From: Septoria linicola
Lineage: Eukaryota; Ascomycota; Dothideomycetes; Mycosphaerellales; Mycosphaerellaceae
Direction: 5' to 3'
Length of the DNA: 64,000 bases
Assembly (NCBI GenBank): GCA_024114885.1
Contig: CP099424.1
Location: forward strand, 1,860,001 to 1,924,000
A model generated the notes under the pieces. That model searched no databases, was not told the DNA's origin, and saw only the letters and a list, made by a program, of their open reading frames with translations. Positions 35,851 to 46,211 of this stretch are shown here, one piece after another (the stretch's first letter is position 1; each line of letters begins with the position of its first letter). The position numbers were made by a program, and so were the translations under genes.

Positions 35851-37235
35851 TTATATAGAGAGAGGAAGGCTCTTAAGAAGATAGAGGAAAAGAAATCTCC
35901 TAAAGACCTCGCTTAGAAAGATAAAGAAGGTTAGTATATCGAGCTCTACCTTCTATATAGAGAGATTAAGAGAAAAGAGAGTATATTAGAAGAATTCGAA
36001 AAGGAAGATAGTAGTATATAGGTTTAGGTACTATTAGATCTTTCTAAGTTAAAGAGAAACTCTATAAACGTTATTATCGACAACCCGCTAAGCTTGTCTT
36101 AAGAGGAGGACATTTAGGCTAAGTACGCTATTAAGCTATCTACTAGTACGCTAGGCTCTACTAACTATAGTAGAGCGACTTATTAATACTAGTATAAGGT
36201 AATCGGCGAGTTCTAGTCTAAGATTAAGGCGCTAGACAAACTTATAGCTATATAAGTATATAGCGATAGCGTAAGTCTTCCTATCTATTAGAAACTCCTA
36301 TCTACTAATATAATATAGAGCTCCCCTTTTACGACACTATAGCTTCGAGGTCTAGCTGTCTTACTTTAGATATTAGTACTAGAAGCCTAAGTCAAGGTAT
36401 ATCTACTAGCTATCTTAAGCGCCGACTATATTTACCGACTATATACTAATTAACTATAGTCGTATATTACTAATAGCGTTTTACCTATACTCTACGATAT
36501 CTTTCAGATAGAATACTAGGCTATACTACGTAATGTTCTTAGCTAGAAGCCTTCCTTCGTTAATTACTTCTTAATCCTTATTAAGTATCTTAGATAGCTA
36601 ATTCCTACTAACTACGATTAGAATACCTACGGATTCTCTATACCTACTATGTCTATATAGTAGAGACAAAACGCGAAGCTTACCTATAGTATATTTAATA
36701 AACAATATATACTTAATAAGAAAGAGACTTTACTCGAAGCTATAGTCGAGAGTCTAGTTCAAGCTAGATTTAAGAGCGAGCGGGCTAGTATTAGCTTTTC
36801 GTCTATTATTATAGATCTAATAGATCCTAGTATACTTAATCTAGAGATTAGTACCGAGTTCTTAACTAGTCTATCGTTAGCGGACAAGGGGCTTCACTAC
36901 GTCTAATTAGTATAATTTAGGCTTCTCTACGAGTAAGAACTACTATAGACATCGTACTAGGGTAAAGTTATAGCGTGTTTTATAGACAGTCTAGGGCTCC
37001 TCTCTTTCTTACTTTTATAATTTAGTCTGCCTTTATCTTCTTTAACTCTTCTAGTTTCAATACTACTACCTATAAATACGCTACCTTTATAGCGAAATCT
37101 ATCGCTAGTTACTAGAGGACTTAGGTCTAGTACTCGACTAAGACAACGATATCAAGATAGCGTTTTTAGAGACTCTTTATAATTCGAATCTAGTCCGATA
37201 GCACCCTCTACGCTATAATATATAGTATTAGAGTA
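35850..37235 (+). pseudogene. unknown ORF of hAT-1 (about 460 codons)
   Basis: One plus-strand frame stays open through RIP-type stops across this interval. The N-terminal third is charged (KRKESILEEFEKED); the middle holds the 13-bp motif read as SADY-x-YRLY at 36418-36447; then come YDIF, a Pro/Tyr/Asn segment with IPTNYD and YGFSIPTMS, and a C-terminal Leu/Ser-rich part. It precedes the transposase on the same strand. I do not recognise a family; it may be the transposase N-terminal region, a second transposition protein or cargo. Confidence 0.45.
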
Positions 37236-37679
37236 GAGCTCTAGTAGACTACCTACTACCTCTAAAATTCTAATTAATATACCTACGTCTTCTCTAGACT
37301 AGACTCAAGTAAATAGGGTATATCTATAGTAGAAAGAGTATAAAACGGACTTTAGAGACTAGTATATACGACGATAGTAGGAGGTATAAGGTCGCTATAA
37401 GTATAAGTTTAGGATATAAAAGACTATACCTATTAAATAGGAGGGTACCTATTCCTTCTAGGTCTAGAAGTTTTTCGACTAGAGGATTAATATCGAGGAT
37501 ACCTCGCTAAAAGTAGTCTACTAAGGTTATAAGACCTCTTTAGCCTATCTAGGCCTCTATATTAGTATAAGTAGTCTTAGTTCTTACCTTCGAACTAAGG
37601 AGTACGTATAGGTATTTAAGAGAAAGAGGATACTACTAGAGTATATCTAGTAGTATAAAGACTATTATATAAGTTCCTA

Positions 37680-40060
37680 CTAACTACGTTTACTAACTAC
37701 GTTATCAAGCTTATATAGTTAGGCTCGAAATCGTAAGGGTTACCTTAGCGACCTAGACCTAAGTATTAATAACTTCCCTATAGTATCTACGTAAATAATC
37801 GTAGTATATAGCCTACTACTTAATTTCTTCGAGAATCCTATAGTCCGCTATATATATATATACCTTAACCCTAGTCTCGAAATACCTTTCCGCTCTAGTA
37901 AGACGATTAAGGCTCTTCTTCGAGAGGTCTAAGAGAGGTCCGAGGAAGATCTAAAGGCTATACTAGCTAGAACCTCTAAGGTTACTATCGTAGTCGATAG
38001 CTAGTAGTCTAGCGGTATAAAAGCTTTATTCCTTACTATCCGTACCTACTAGATCGACGCTAAATAGGTATAGTACGAGGCGATATTAGACTTTCTCTAC
38101 GTTACTAGTAGATATACTAGAGAGCGACTTTCGAAATTACTCTTTAATATATTATAAAGGTTTAGCCTTAGAGACTAACTAATCGCTCTTATATACGATA
38201 ACGCTAGAAATAATAGTATACTCTATAGGTCTATATACGTCTTACTAGTATCTATTCGATTAGTACTAACGTAAGCTAGTATTAAGGCTATCGGCCTTTA
38301 CTTAATAGAGTATAGCGTGAAAATCGTAAAGCCTTCTATTTCGATCGAAGAGCTCGTAGAGCTAGTAGTACTAGATATTTAACTAGATAAGGTAAATCTC
38401 TTCTCTAATATTAAGGCTATTAAGCCTACTACACTAGCTACGATTCTAGAACGGTTTCTATGTTTTACTTACGTAATATAGCTTACTATAAAGGCCTTTT
38501 TTATATAACTATAAATAATACCGATTAACGATCTATAAGAGTTTTAGGACGATAAGAAAGATTAACGAGCTCTAGAAAGGTTTTAAAAGACTAATATAGT
38601 AGCTTCTCTTAAAGGACTATCTAAACTTTTATTTAAGATATATCGTAGTTATAGTCGACGATCGTAGTCGGTAAGTATAGTCGGCGCTTATTAATCGTCC
38701 TAGGTCTATAGGTTTATAGTATAAGTAAACTCTAGTTCTTAGCGTTTCGAGAGCTTTATAGATCTCTAAAAGGAGCGTCTAAAGAATCTATATCCCTATC
38801 TAAAGACTTACGTACGCTAGTAAAAGTATCCTATAACGAGACTACTACGAGTAATATAAGACGTAAGAACCTATTAGAGCTCGACTATAATAATACTATC
38901 TCGCTTTAGTCGACTACGCGACTTTATTAATAAATTTATTAAGCGTTAGTCGCTACTAACACTTATACTATCTAATACCGACTAGTAACGGTTAGAATAC
39001 CTTACGTCTCTAACTATACCCTTCGCTTAGGCTACTACCTACGTCGGTACGATAAAGGGCTCTAGCCTCTATCTAGTCCTTAGCTACTATAACTCTCTTT
39101 TCGATATTCTAGACAAAGTAGACAAGAAACTTAAGTATAAGAAAGAGGCTTAGAAGGTCTTACTCTATAAGGTACTAGACAAAGCGTATACTAAGCTCTT
39201 TTAATATTACTAACGAACCTAGTAACGGTTTAGGAACTACTACGGTATAGTAGTACTACTATACTCTACGATTAAGAGTATGTTCTAGAAGCGAGGCGCT
39301 TTCGATAACGATAGTTTAGAAGATCTCTACTAGAGCAAATTATACGTAGAGTAGTTAAAGTATTATAAAGCTTTATCTAGTACTATATAAGCTTCGAAAT
39401 AGTAGCCTCGAGGTATATAAAGCTTCTTAATCTTCTTCGCTATAGGGATCGATAGCGACGATAATAAAGCTTAACTAGTACTAGACGTAGCTTCCTTAGT
39501 CGAGCCTAATAACGAACTAGAGCGCTATTAGAAAGTAGACTTCTTATATATAGAAGGAATAGATCCTATAGATATATAGCTAGCTCTTACTAATATATTC
39601 CCTACTATATCGAAAATAGCCTAGAATATTCTATATATTCTAGTAGTAGGTACTAGATACGAACGAGATTTTAGTATTATACGTTATTAGAACCGCTATA
39701 ATCGGACATATAATCTAGATACCTTTACGTATATTATACTATTACGATATCGATATCGCGATTATAAGTATAATATAAGAGTAGTACTTACTATAGAAGT
39801 ATCTACTCTTTGTCCTAATTTAGAACTTACTCGTAATTAGATAGAGGTAGTCGAGGAGTAGAATAAGAAGGTTAAAAACGAAATTAAGGCCCTTTTAAAG
39901 TTTAATAGTATTAGTAATAATAAAGAGGTTACAAAGGTAGATAAATTATAGCGTCGAAGTACGCGAAAGCGTAATACGCTCTATAGAGAAGCTTTAAGAG
40001 CTAGAACGTAGCTACCGACTACGTCTACTAACTATATATATTATAAACTTAAGTCGACGT
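37680..40060 (+). pseudogene. hAT transposase of hAT-1
   Basis: hAT-family features appear in order. NFFENP and LNPSLEIPFRSSKT (about 37820-37900) match the segment before the catalytic core. TIVVDS at about 37985 carries the first catalytic Asp. FLTIRTY-x-IDAK, then EAILDFLYVTSRYT and IALIYDNARNN match the GHWID, LLDF, HTGE and TTDNASNN blocks; the last carries the second Asp. CFTYVI-x-LTIKAF matches the LAHVLQLxxK block. The C-terminal dimerisation block is at about 39560-39775 with ERDFSIIRY. A 13-bp motif copy (38663) lies inside the frame. Stops are TAG/TAA only. The start is unclear; no BED zinc finger was recognised upstream. Confidence 0.85.
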
Positions 40061-40316
40061 TAGATTAGCCTATCCGTTCCGCTTATTACTATAATCCCTC
40101 TCTCTGTCTTTACTACTCTATTATATACTTCCTTTTATAGTCGATACTAACTAGAATAATTCTTCTTCGTAGTTATACTTAAAACCTATATTATACCTAT
40201 TTTTTGTTCGCCTAACCTATCTAAGTATAGAGTAGGTATTTGTACTATACCTATTACTATCTTCTATAGGTAGGCTAAGACCTAGCCTAACCTATATACT
40301 AACCTATTTCGGCCTG

Positions 40317-40332
40317 CCTATTCCGACATCTA
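40317..40332 (-). repeat. right terminal inverted repeat of hAT-1
   Basis: The complement reads TAGATGTCGGAATAGG and is followed by the target duplication AGTAGCTA. Confidence 0.9.
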
Positions 40333-40340
40333 AGTAGCTA

Positions 40341-43300
40341 TCGAAAGTAATATCGCTAAATTTAGCTAAAATAGCCGACTTAAGAAGCTTTTACTAGCTA
40401 CTAGCGAAGCTAAGCTAGTTTGTACTAATAAGCGAGACTTATACTAGGGTATTAGGTATAGTTTTAAAGATACTATACTAGTGTCTTAATCGAGCTAGGG
40501 TTCAAATTATAGAGGCGAATACTTAATAATTACCTATAGGAAGCTTAGAGAGGCGGAGCTAGCTATCTAAGAACCTAGACCCTACGACGAGGTTATTTCC
40601 GATAAAGTAGACGACGAGCTTAGCGAAGAGACGTACGTTATCTTAGCTACTATTAATATAGTAGCGGAGAGAGCTTATAATAAAGAAGCTATAGAGTAGT
40701 AGAAGCTAGATAATTATATTAGCGCCTATACTCTTTATAAGTAAGTTACTAATAAGATTAAACTAGTAAATACCGATATTACTATAACTAATAGCTTAAA
40801 CCCTAGCGGATTAAAGGACTAGCGACGGACTTATATTAAGAAGGAAGCGGCTATACTACCTAGTACTAGACCTTACGATAGTAAGTACTTAACTAAGAGG
40901 TTCTCGACGATCGAGCCTAGATTACGTCTAATACCTAAACAGCTTATAAAGTTCAAACCTAGTATAGAACTACTACTAAAGGAGCTAGACTTATTATACT
41001 ATATACTAAGGAACCGAGAAGCTACCTTTACGTAGGACTTTACGTACTTAGGCTAAATTAATCCTAATATTACTCTACTATAGAAGATTTAGATAGTTCC
41101 TTACGAGCTATAGTAGTATCTAGGCTTTAAGCTAAACCTATCGCTATAGTATATAGTAGAAGATATACTAAGATAACGAATCTAAGCTAGAACTCTTAAA
41201 CTATACTATAGTGCCTATCGAAATCTGTACTTTCTTATTAGTAAGAAGATAGAGGTAGGTAAGCTAAAGAAGTATTAGTTAATTAATATAGCTTAGAAGT
41301 TTAATTAAGTTACTATAAGAGATTCGAACTTACTACCTAACGCTAAGGGTTTCTCTAAGGACTTTACCGGTTACGCGCTAGCCTTATTAGTTAATATCTT
41401 CTCTAGATATAACTAAATCCTACTCGATAAATTATATAGAGACCTTATAGGCTTCGACTTACTACTAGGACTATTATAGTAGATAACGTTACTATAAGGA
41501 GCTACGAATTCTATTACCTAGTTCGTTCGTATTATTAGTCAAGTACTTATAGAGTATATCTCGTATAAAGTATAGCCGTTCCTTAATAATATTAGTATTA
41601 AAGAGCCTAAGACGAAGTACGATAGTAAAGAGGTTAAACCTAGCCTCCGCTATTACGTTATTAAATATATTATAGCTATAGACGACGTTCTCTATAATAT
41701 AGAATAGGCTAATATAATAGTAGCTTTTAATAAGCTATAGCTCTATTACGAATAACTAGTAATCGTTAGTTACCTTACTAGTATCGATAGTCGTTATCTA
41801 GACTTCGCGAGAGTAGCGAAGATTAAGAAATAGCCGACCTTAGAGAATTAGAAGGAGGTTCGAATCTTCCTCGACGTAGTTACGTACTACTACGTCTAGG
41901 TTAAAGGTTTTACGATTATCCTTACTCTACTATTTAAACTCTTATAGAAGGATACTAAGTTTTAATAGACTACTAAACACTAACTAGCTAAAGACGTCGT
42001 CTTAAAGGCACTAGTTTCAGCCCTAGCCCTAGTTACTCTTAACTATAGAGAAGGAGTAGAGCTTATTATCGTAGGCGTAGATTCGAGTAGTAAAGGTTAG
42101 AGATATACGCTTTCCTAATATAATCGAGACGAGCTACTTCTTCGCTATCTAGTTTAATATAAGTCTAGTCTATTTAACTTAGTAGAAGTCAAGTATACTA
42201 CTAGAAAGCGCGAATACCTTAGTATACTAAAGGTATTAAAAAAGCTAAAACTATAGCTATTCGGAGTATACTTCTAACTAGAGATTAATATAAATACCCT
42301 CGTTTACTAGCTTAATAAGGCTACCTCTAATTTACTAAATATAGTAATAACGCGCTAGCTAGTATAGATCTATATCTTCGACTTTAACGTTATATATGTT
42401 CCTAGTAAGAAGTATATAGCTCTAGATTCGTTATTAAGGAAGCCTACTACGTCTAAAGATATAGAGGCTATAGAATAGGAAGAAGACGTAGATCTAATAA
42501 TTAATAAGTAATTCTTCGATACCTTTTACGTTAACGCCTTCTCTATACGAGTAATTTAGAGCGAGCTATCTATAATTAATAAAATCTACTCTTAGGAGTT
42601 AATAAATATCGCTTTCGTACTTATACGAATATAAAGACCTAAGGGAGTTTCTAATAACGAGTATAAGCGGTTAAGAAAGAAGTATTAGCTGTTTTATATT
42701 AAGAATAACTAGCTCTAGCGCTAAGAGCGAGTAGCTAGACCTCTATAGCGAGTTATTAATAAACCTAAAGCGCGAGCTCGTATTATTAAGGTATACTATT
42801 ATAAGAACGGTTATTATAGCGCTAAATAAACGTATAATCTTATCTAGAAACGATAGTAGTAGGATAGGGTTTAGGCTTAAATCTCGCTCGCTATTTAGTA
42901 ATATACTGTTTATAGTCTTTAGTATAGAAGACAGGTACCTAGAGAACTATAGATCCCGCTCTAAGTTATAGTCGGCTAGAGGTAGTATATAGACGGCTTA
43001 TATATCTCGAAGAACTGTTCGTTAATAGTTATACGCGAGTCTCTATCGCGCTAGCTAGAAGCACGTATATTCTAGTACCTAGCGAAGAGTATCTCTTTAG
43101 TATAGATAGTAAGGTTTATATAGGAAGAGATCTTTTACTAGTAGGGTACTACTATAGAAGTTATCCTCGACAACTATAAGACTAACCTTAGTAACGTAGA
43201 GAAGCTACTACTATCGTATAGTATTAAACGTATTAATATTTCGCTATACTACCCTTAGTCTAACGCTATTATTAAAGTCGGCTATAAGACAATATTAGAC

Positions 43301-44090
43301 GCTTACTTAAAGCTCTTTAATAGCGGCCTTTATACGATTCGTAACTATATTCTAGTAGTACTATAGGTAGAGAGAACAATAATAGTCTCTACTACCGGCC
43401 TAATACTATCGAAGGTAATAATTAGGTATAACGTAGTACTACTAATCGAGCTAGAATACTATACCTTCTAGATTATAGATTAAGGTAAGGTTAAGACTAG
43501 AGTAGAGCTTCTTACGATTCGAGCTTAAGCTCTAGAAGCTATAGAAACGACTATAGAAGAAGAACGACTACGTTAATAGCGTCTCTAAGAATAGAATAAG
43601 GCGTACTTCGATAAATATCGCTATATAGACCTTACTATACTAAAGGAAGGAGATCTTATATTAGTATACTACTCTAAGTTAAAAACTAGCTTCTTCTATA
43701 AGCTTACGTTTAGGTAGGAAGGCCTTTTTAAGATATCTAAAGTATTATAGAGAGGTATATCGTATAAGCTTAAGGAACTAGATAGCTCTAAATAGGAGTA
43801 TATCTATAAAAGAATAGATCTTAAGAAATATATCTTTCTATAAGAAAACCTAAAGCTAGTTCTAGATTAGGTTAAACTAGAAGAAGTACCGCTACTAATA
43901 GAGAAGATTATAGAACTAGGCCTTCTACCTAGGTATAAGTATCTGTAGATCTTTATTAGTAAGCTATTAGTAATAACTTAAGAAGAATAGGAGAGTTATA
44001 TACGCTAGCTACTAATAGAGCTTAAAGAAGAAGTAGAAGACTTAGTAAACTAAAGGCTAAAGCTAGCCTAGTAGAGTTAAAGATTTAGAA
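40341..44090 (+). pseudogene. RT-RNase H-integrase of A2
   Basis: Main part of gypsy pol. RT: the GATNSITQFV motif is near 41490, and the catalytic pair at 41579-41590 reads FLNN where FLDD is expected. RNase H: VDSSSKG near 42075, then KREYLSILKVLKKLKL and the VPSKK segment. Integrase: zinc-binding region near 42790 with Cys and His largely altered, then the core, with DG near 42980 and D near 43160. The GPY/F module is at about 43711 (EGLFKI for WEGPFKI). The frame is broken at its N-terminus by hAT-1. Stops are RIP-type. Confidence 0.82.
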
Positions 44091-44213
44091 ATTCGATAGG
44101 CGATACTTAATTAGAGGTATAAGCTAAGATCTAGCTACTAGAGCCTAGCCTCTACTATAAAAAGGCTAATCTTCCTAAGATCGTACTATCTCGAGCGCTT
44201 CTTTTATTCCTAG

Positions 44214-44317
44214 AGCTACTATCGAGCTCTAATCTAACCTTCCTAAGCGCTTCTCTTAGTCCTAAAGCTACTATTAAGCTCTAATCTAAGCTTCCTAAGC
44301 TCCTCTTTTACTAGATT
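44214..44317 (+). repeat. 52-bp tandem duplication in A2
   Basis: Two head-to-tail units of 52 bases, both starting AGCTACTAT (44214 and 44266). A1 has a single unit at this place, so the duplication is private to A2 or lost elsewhere. Confidence 0.75.
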
Positions 44318-44981
44318 AGTAGAAATCTAGCTAATCCTAACTATCTCGACGCTATTTTCTATAGCTAAGATAAGTATCTATATAGCTAGTTACTCTTCTA
44401 AGCTTAACTTTTAAGTATAGATTCTATATCTACTAGTTAACCTACTATCCTACTCCTTTTTCTAAGTCTCGAGCCTACTATCGCTATAAAAGTTAGCTAT
44501 CCTAAGCTACTTTCTACTACTAGGTCTTAAAAATCTAAGCTAGACTAATACTCCTAAAGCTCTTTTCTACTAGCGATTTCTAAGTAAGATAAGGATTTTC
44601 TATCCTAAGAGCCTTTCTACTACTAATTTTCGCCTAACTAAAGTAATTACTAAAAATATTAGTTTCTAGTAGAGAATTCTTAAAGTTTAAGGTTTTCGGC
44701 CTACGTAAGAGTAGAGAAGCTTGAATCTTTAGTAATAGCGGTACTAATAGCTTCTTTCTAGCTATTAATTATAGCGCTAGCGGTCTCTATAATATAGAAA
44801 GCGCGATCTAGTAAGTCGACTAGGTATCTGAAAAATAAAGCTCTTTTAAGTTAGTAGAGGTAACGACGACGATATCTAAGTCTTAGTACTCGTTAGCGAT
44901 AGTAAGGTATATACTATAGTAGTTAGTAGTAGCGTTAGTAGTATACGATAGCTACGGAAGCGTTAAGGTAAAGTAAACTTT

Positions 44982-45005
44982 TAGTTATCTTTTTAAATAA
45001 TAACT
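44982..45005 (+). repeat. near-palindrome 3 of A2 (pol-ORF3)
   Basis: AGTTATCTTTTT and AAATAATAACT in inverted halves in the spacer before ORF3. Also at 2559-2582 and 22522-22545. Confidence 0.6.
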
Positions 45006-45610
45006 AAAACCTTACGTAACTAAGCCCTACGTATAGACCTCTAATCCTAATAGTAGTTACGCTACTACGATAAGGTATATAATTAGACTACTTTTACGCT
45101 CTAAACGATCTCTTCTTCCTTATTAACTATCGATTAGTTACTATAGAGCCTTACTTCTATTAAGTTCGATTCTTATCTTTCGTTACTACCTAGTAACGCT
45201 ATATAGCTATTTATATACGTAAGCGGCAACTAATATAATAGAAAACTCTATAACTAGTTACGCGCCTAACCCTCCTCGCTATTTAAGTTACTTATTACTA
45301 GTCACGCGCTTTATATCGCCCTAAGCCTCTAATACGACTAATTAAAGACATTCTCTTTCTCTATCGCGTATAAAGAATAAGACTTCCCCTTTCTAGCGTT
45401 CTTTAATACCTAAACGCTTATTAAGACTAGCGCTTTCGCCTTCTACCTCGCCTATTCGAAGTCTAATATAAGAACTACCTAGATAAGATTCTTTAAAGAA
45501 GAAACGAAAAATAGCTTTTTTAAGTTCTATATAAGGTATAGCGCTCGCTTATACTAATCGTAAAGGCTCTCTCGTTAGTTTCTAGGCCTTAAGTAGACCT
45601 CTTACTAGTA

Positions 45611-45795
45611 TAACAAACCTTGATAACGCTACCGAAGCTATCTTATTACTAGAAACGCTATAAGAATAGGAGGAGAGTATCGACTTAGTACTTAAGTAAG
45701 TCGAGAAAGTAAACGATAGAATAAGGATATAGTAGAAGAGTAGTAGCTAGCGAATAATAATCGGATCTAAGAAGGTGTTTTTAGTAGTTATTATT
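45611..45795 (+). pseudogene. ORF3 remnant of A2 with internal deletion
   Basis: Only the first ~37 codons and the last ~25 codons remain. The junction at 45722-45728 joins the equivalents of 3300 and 6066 in A0. TAA(A/G)GAT is present at both ends of the missing piece, so a microhomology deletion of about 2.8 kb is likely. Confidence 0.75.
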
Positions 45796-45808
45796 AAAAA
45801 AGGTAACT
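45786..45808 (+). repeat. near-palindrome 4 of A2 (end of ORF3)
   Basis: AGTTATTATT and AAGGTAACT in inverted halves, retained although ORF3 itself is deleted. Confidence 0.6.
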
Positions 45809-45916
45809 ATTTAATAGGCCTCTAATTAAAAGTTTAATAGACTTTAATAGAAAAACTAGCTAGCTTTAAGTAATTCTAAGTAAGGTCTATAAGTAGTTAG
45901 GTATCTAGTTAGATAC

Positions 45917-45931
45917 TAAGGAAGAGAGGAT
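45917..45931 (+). other. polypurine tract of A2
   Basis: AAGGAAGAGAGGA immediately before the 3' LTR. Confidence 0.75.
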
Positions 45932-46211
45932 TAGTAAGGTAAAGGCCTACCTATATACCGTACTTAGTAGTTTTAGTATAAAAGCAAGGTAGTAGCTCGT
46001 TTCCGAGATAGTAATATTTACTCTACTTAATTAATTCAATGTCCTACGGTCCTAGTATAAGGCTCTTAGTCCTAGAGCTACTATTTTAAGCTCGTTACTA
46101 CTATTTAATTAACGTATTACAAGACTATTACTCTCCGAACAGGTCTTGTTCTATAGCGACTACTCTTATACCTACCTAGAGAGTTAGTATTAGAGTAGTT
46201 ATTATCTATTA
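45932..46211 (+). repeat. 3' LTR of A2
   Basis: 280 bp, pairs with 27670-27949, followed by target duplication CTAA. Confidence 0.9.

Larger units (their letters stand above)
32329..40036. repeat. dispersed double motif (2 x 13 bp), ten copies in hAT-1
   Basis: The unit is ACCGACTACGTTT or GCCGACTATATTT, present as two adjacent units. Plus orientation: about 32329, 32886, 34364, 35188, 36421, 37679 and 40014. Minus orientation: about 33610, 35808 and 38663. Each is about 23-26 bases long. Copies also occur in hAT-2 (119-141 and 1470-1492) and hAT-3, with the extra changes RIP would make (CCGACTA to CTAACTA). I did not see them in the retrotransposons. Several lie in reading frames: in the H3-like gene and the unknown ORF the plus-sense motif encodes ADY-x-YRL. 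Confidence 0.75.
32104..40332 (+). mobile_element. hAT-1, 8.2-kb hAT transposon with cargo genes
   Basis: Boundaries are exact. AGTAGCTA is duplicated at 32096-32103 and 40333-40340, as expected for hAT (8 bp). The termini are TAGACGTCGGAATAGG on the left and the complement TAGATGTCGGAATAGG on the right (CAG... before RIP). Inside, both ends carry AGGTTAGTATA-type repeats; the right end has an extra ~14-bp block. Genes: basic ORF and H3-like gene on the minus strand; unknown ORF and hAT transposase on the plus strand. At 8.2 kb it is large for a hAT element. Confidence 0.9.
44090..45610 (+). other. pol-ORF3 spacer of A2
   Basis: Collinear with 1789-3185. It holds the duplicated 52-bp unit and the third near-palindrome. 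No coding domain recognised. Confidence 0.5.
27670..46211 (+). mobile_element. A2, family A gypsy element with ORF3 deleted, carrying hAT-1
   Basis: Two 280-bp LTRs are flanked by CTAA at 27666-27669 and 46212-46215, a clean 4-bp target duplication inside A1 between its gag-protease and RT. Without hAT-1 it is 10.3 kb, about 2.8 kb shorter than full length, because most of ORF3 is deleted at about 45722. Gag, protease and pol order is otherwise complete. Confidence 0.92.

Noticed and set aside
32104..40332. Starship-type giant element
   Set aside because: There is no tyrosine recombinase captain, and the ends are hAT inverted repeats with an 8-bp duplication.
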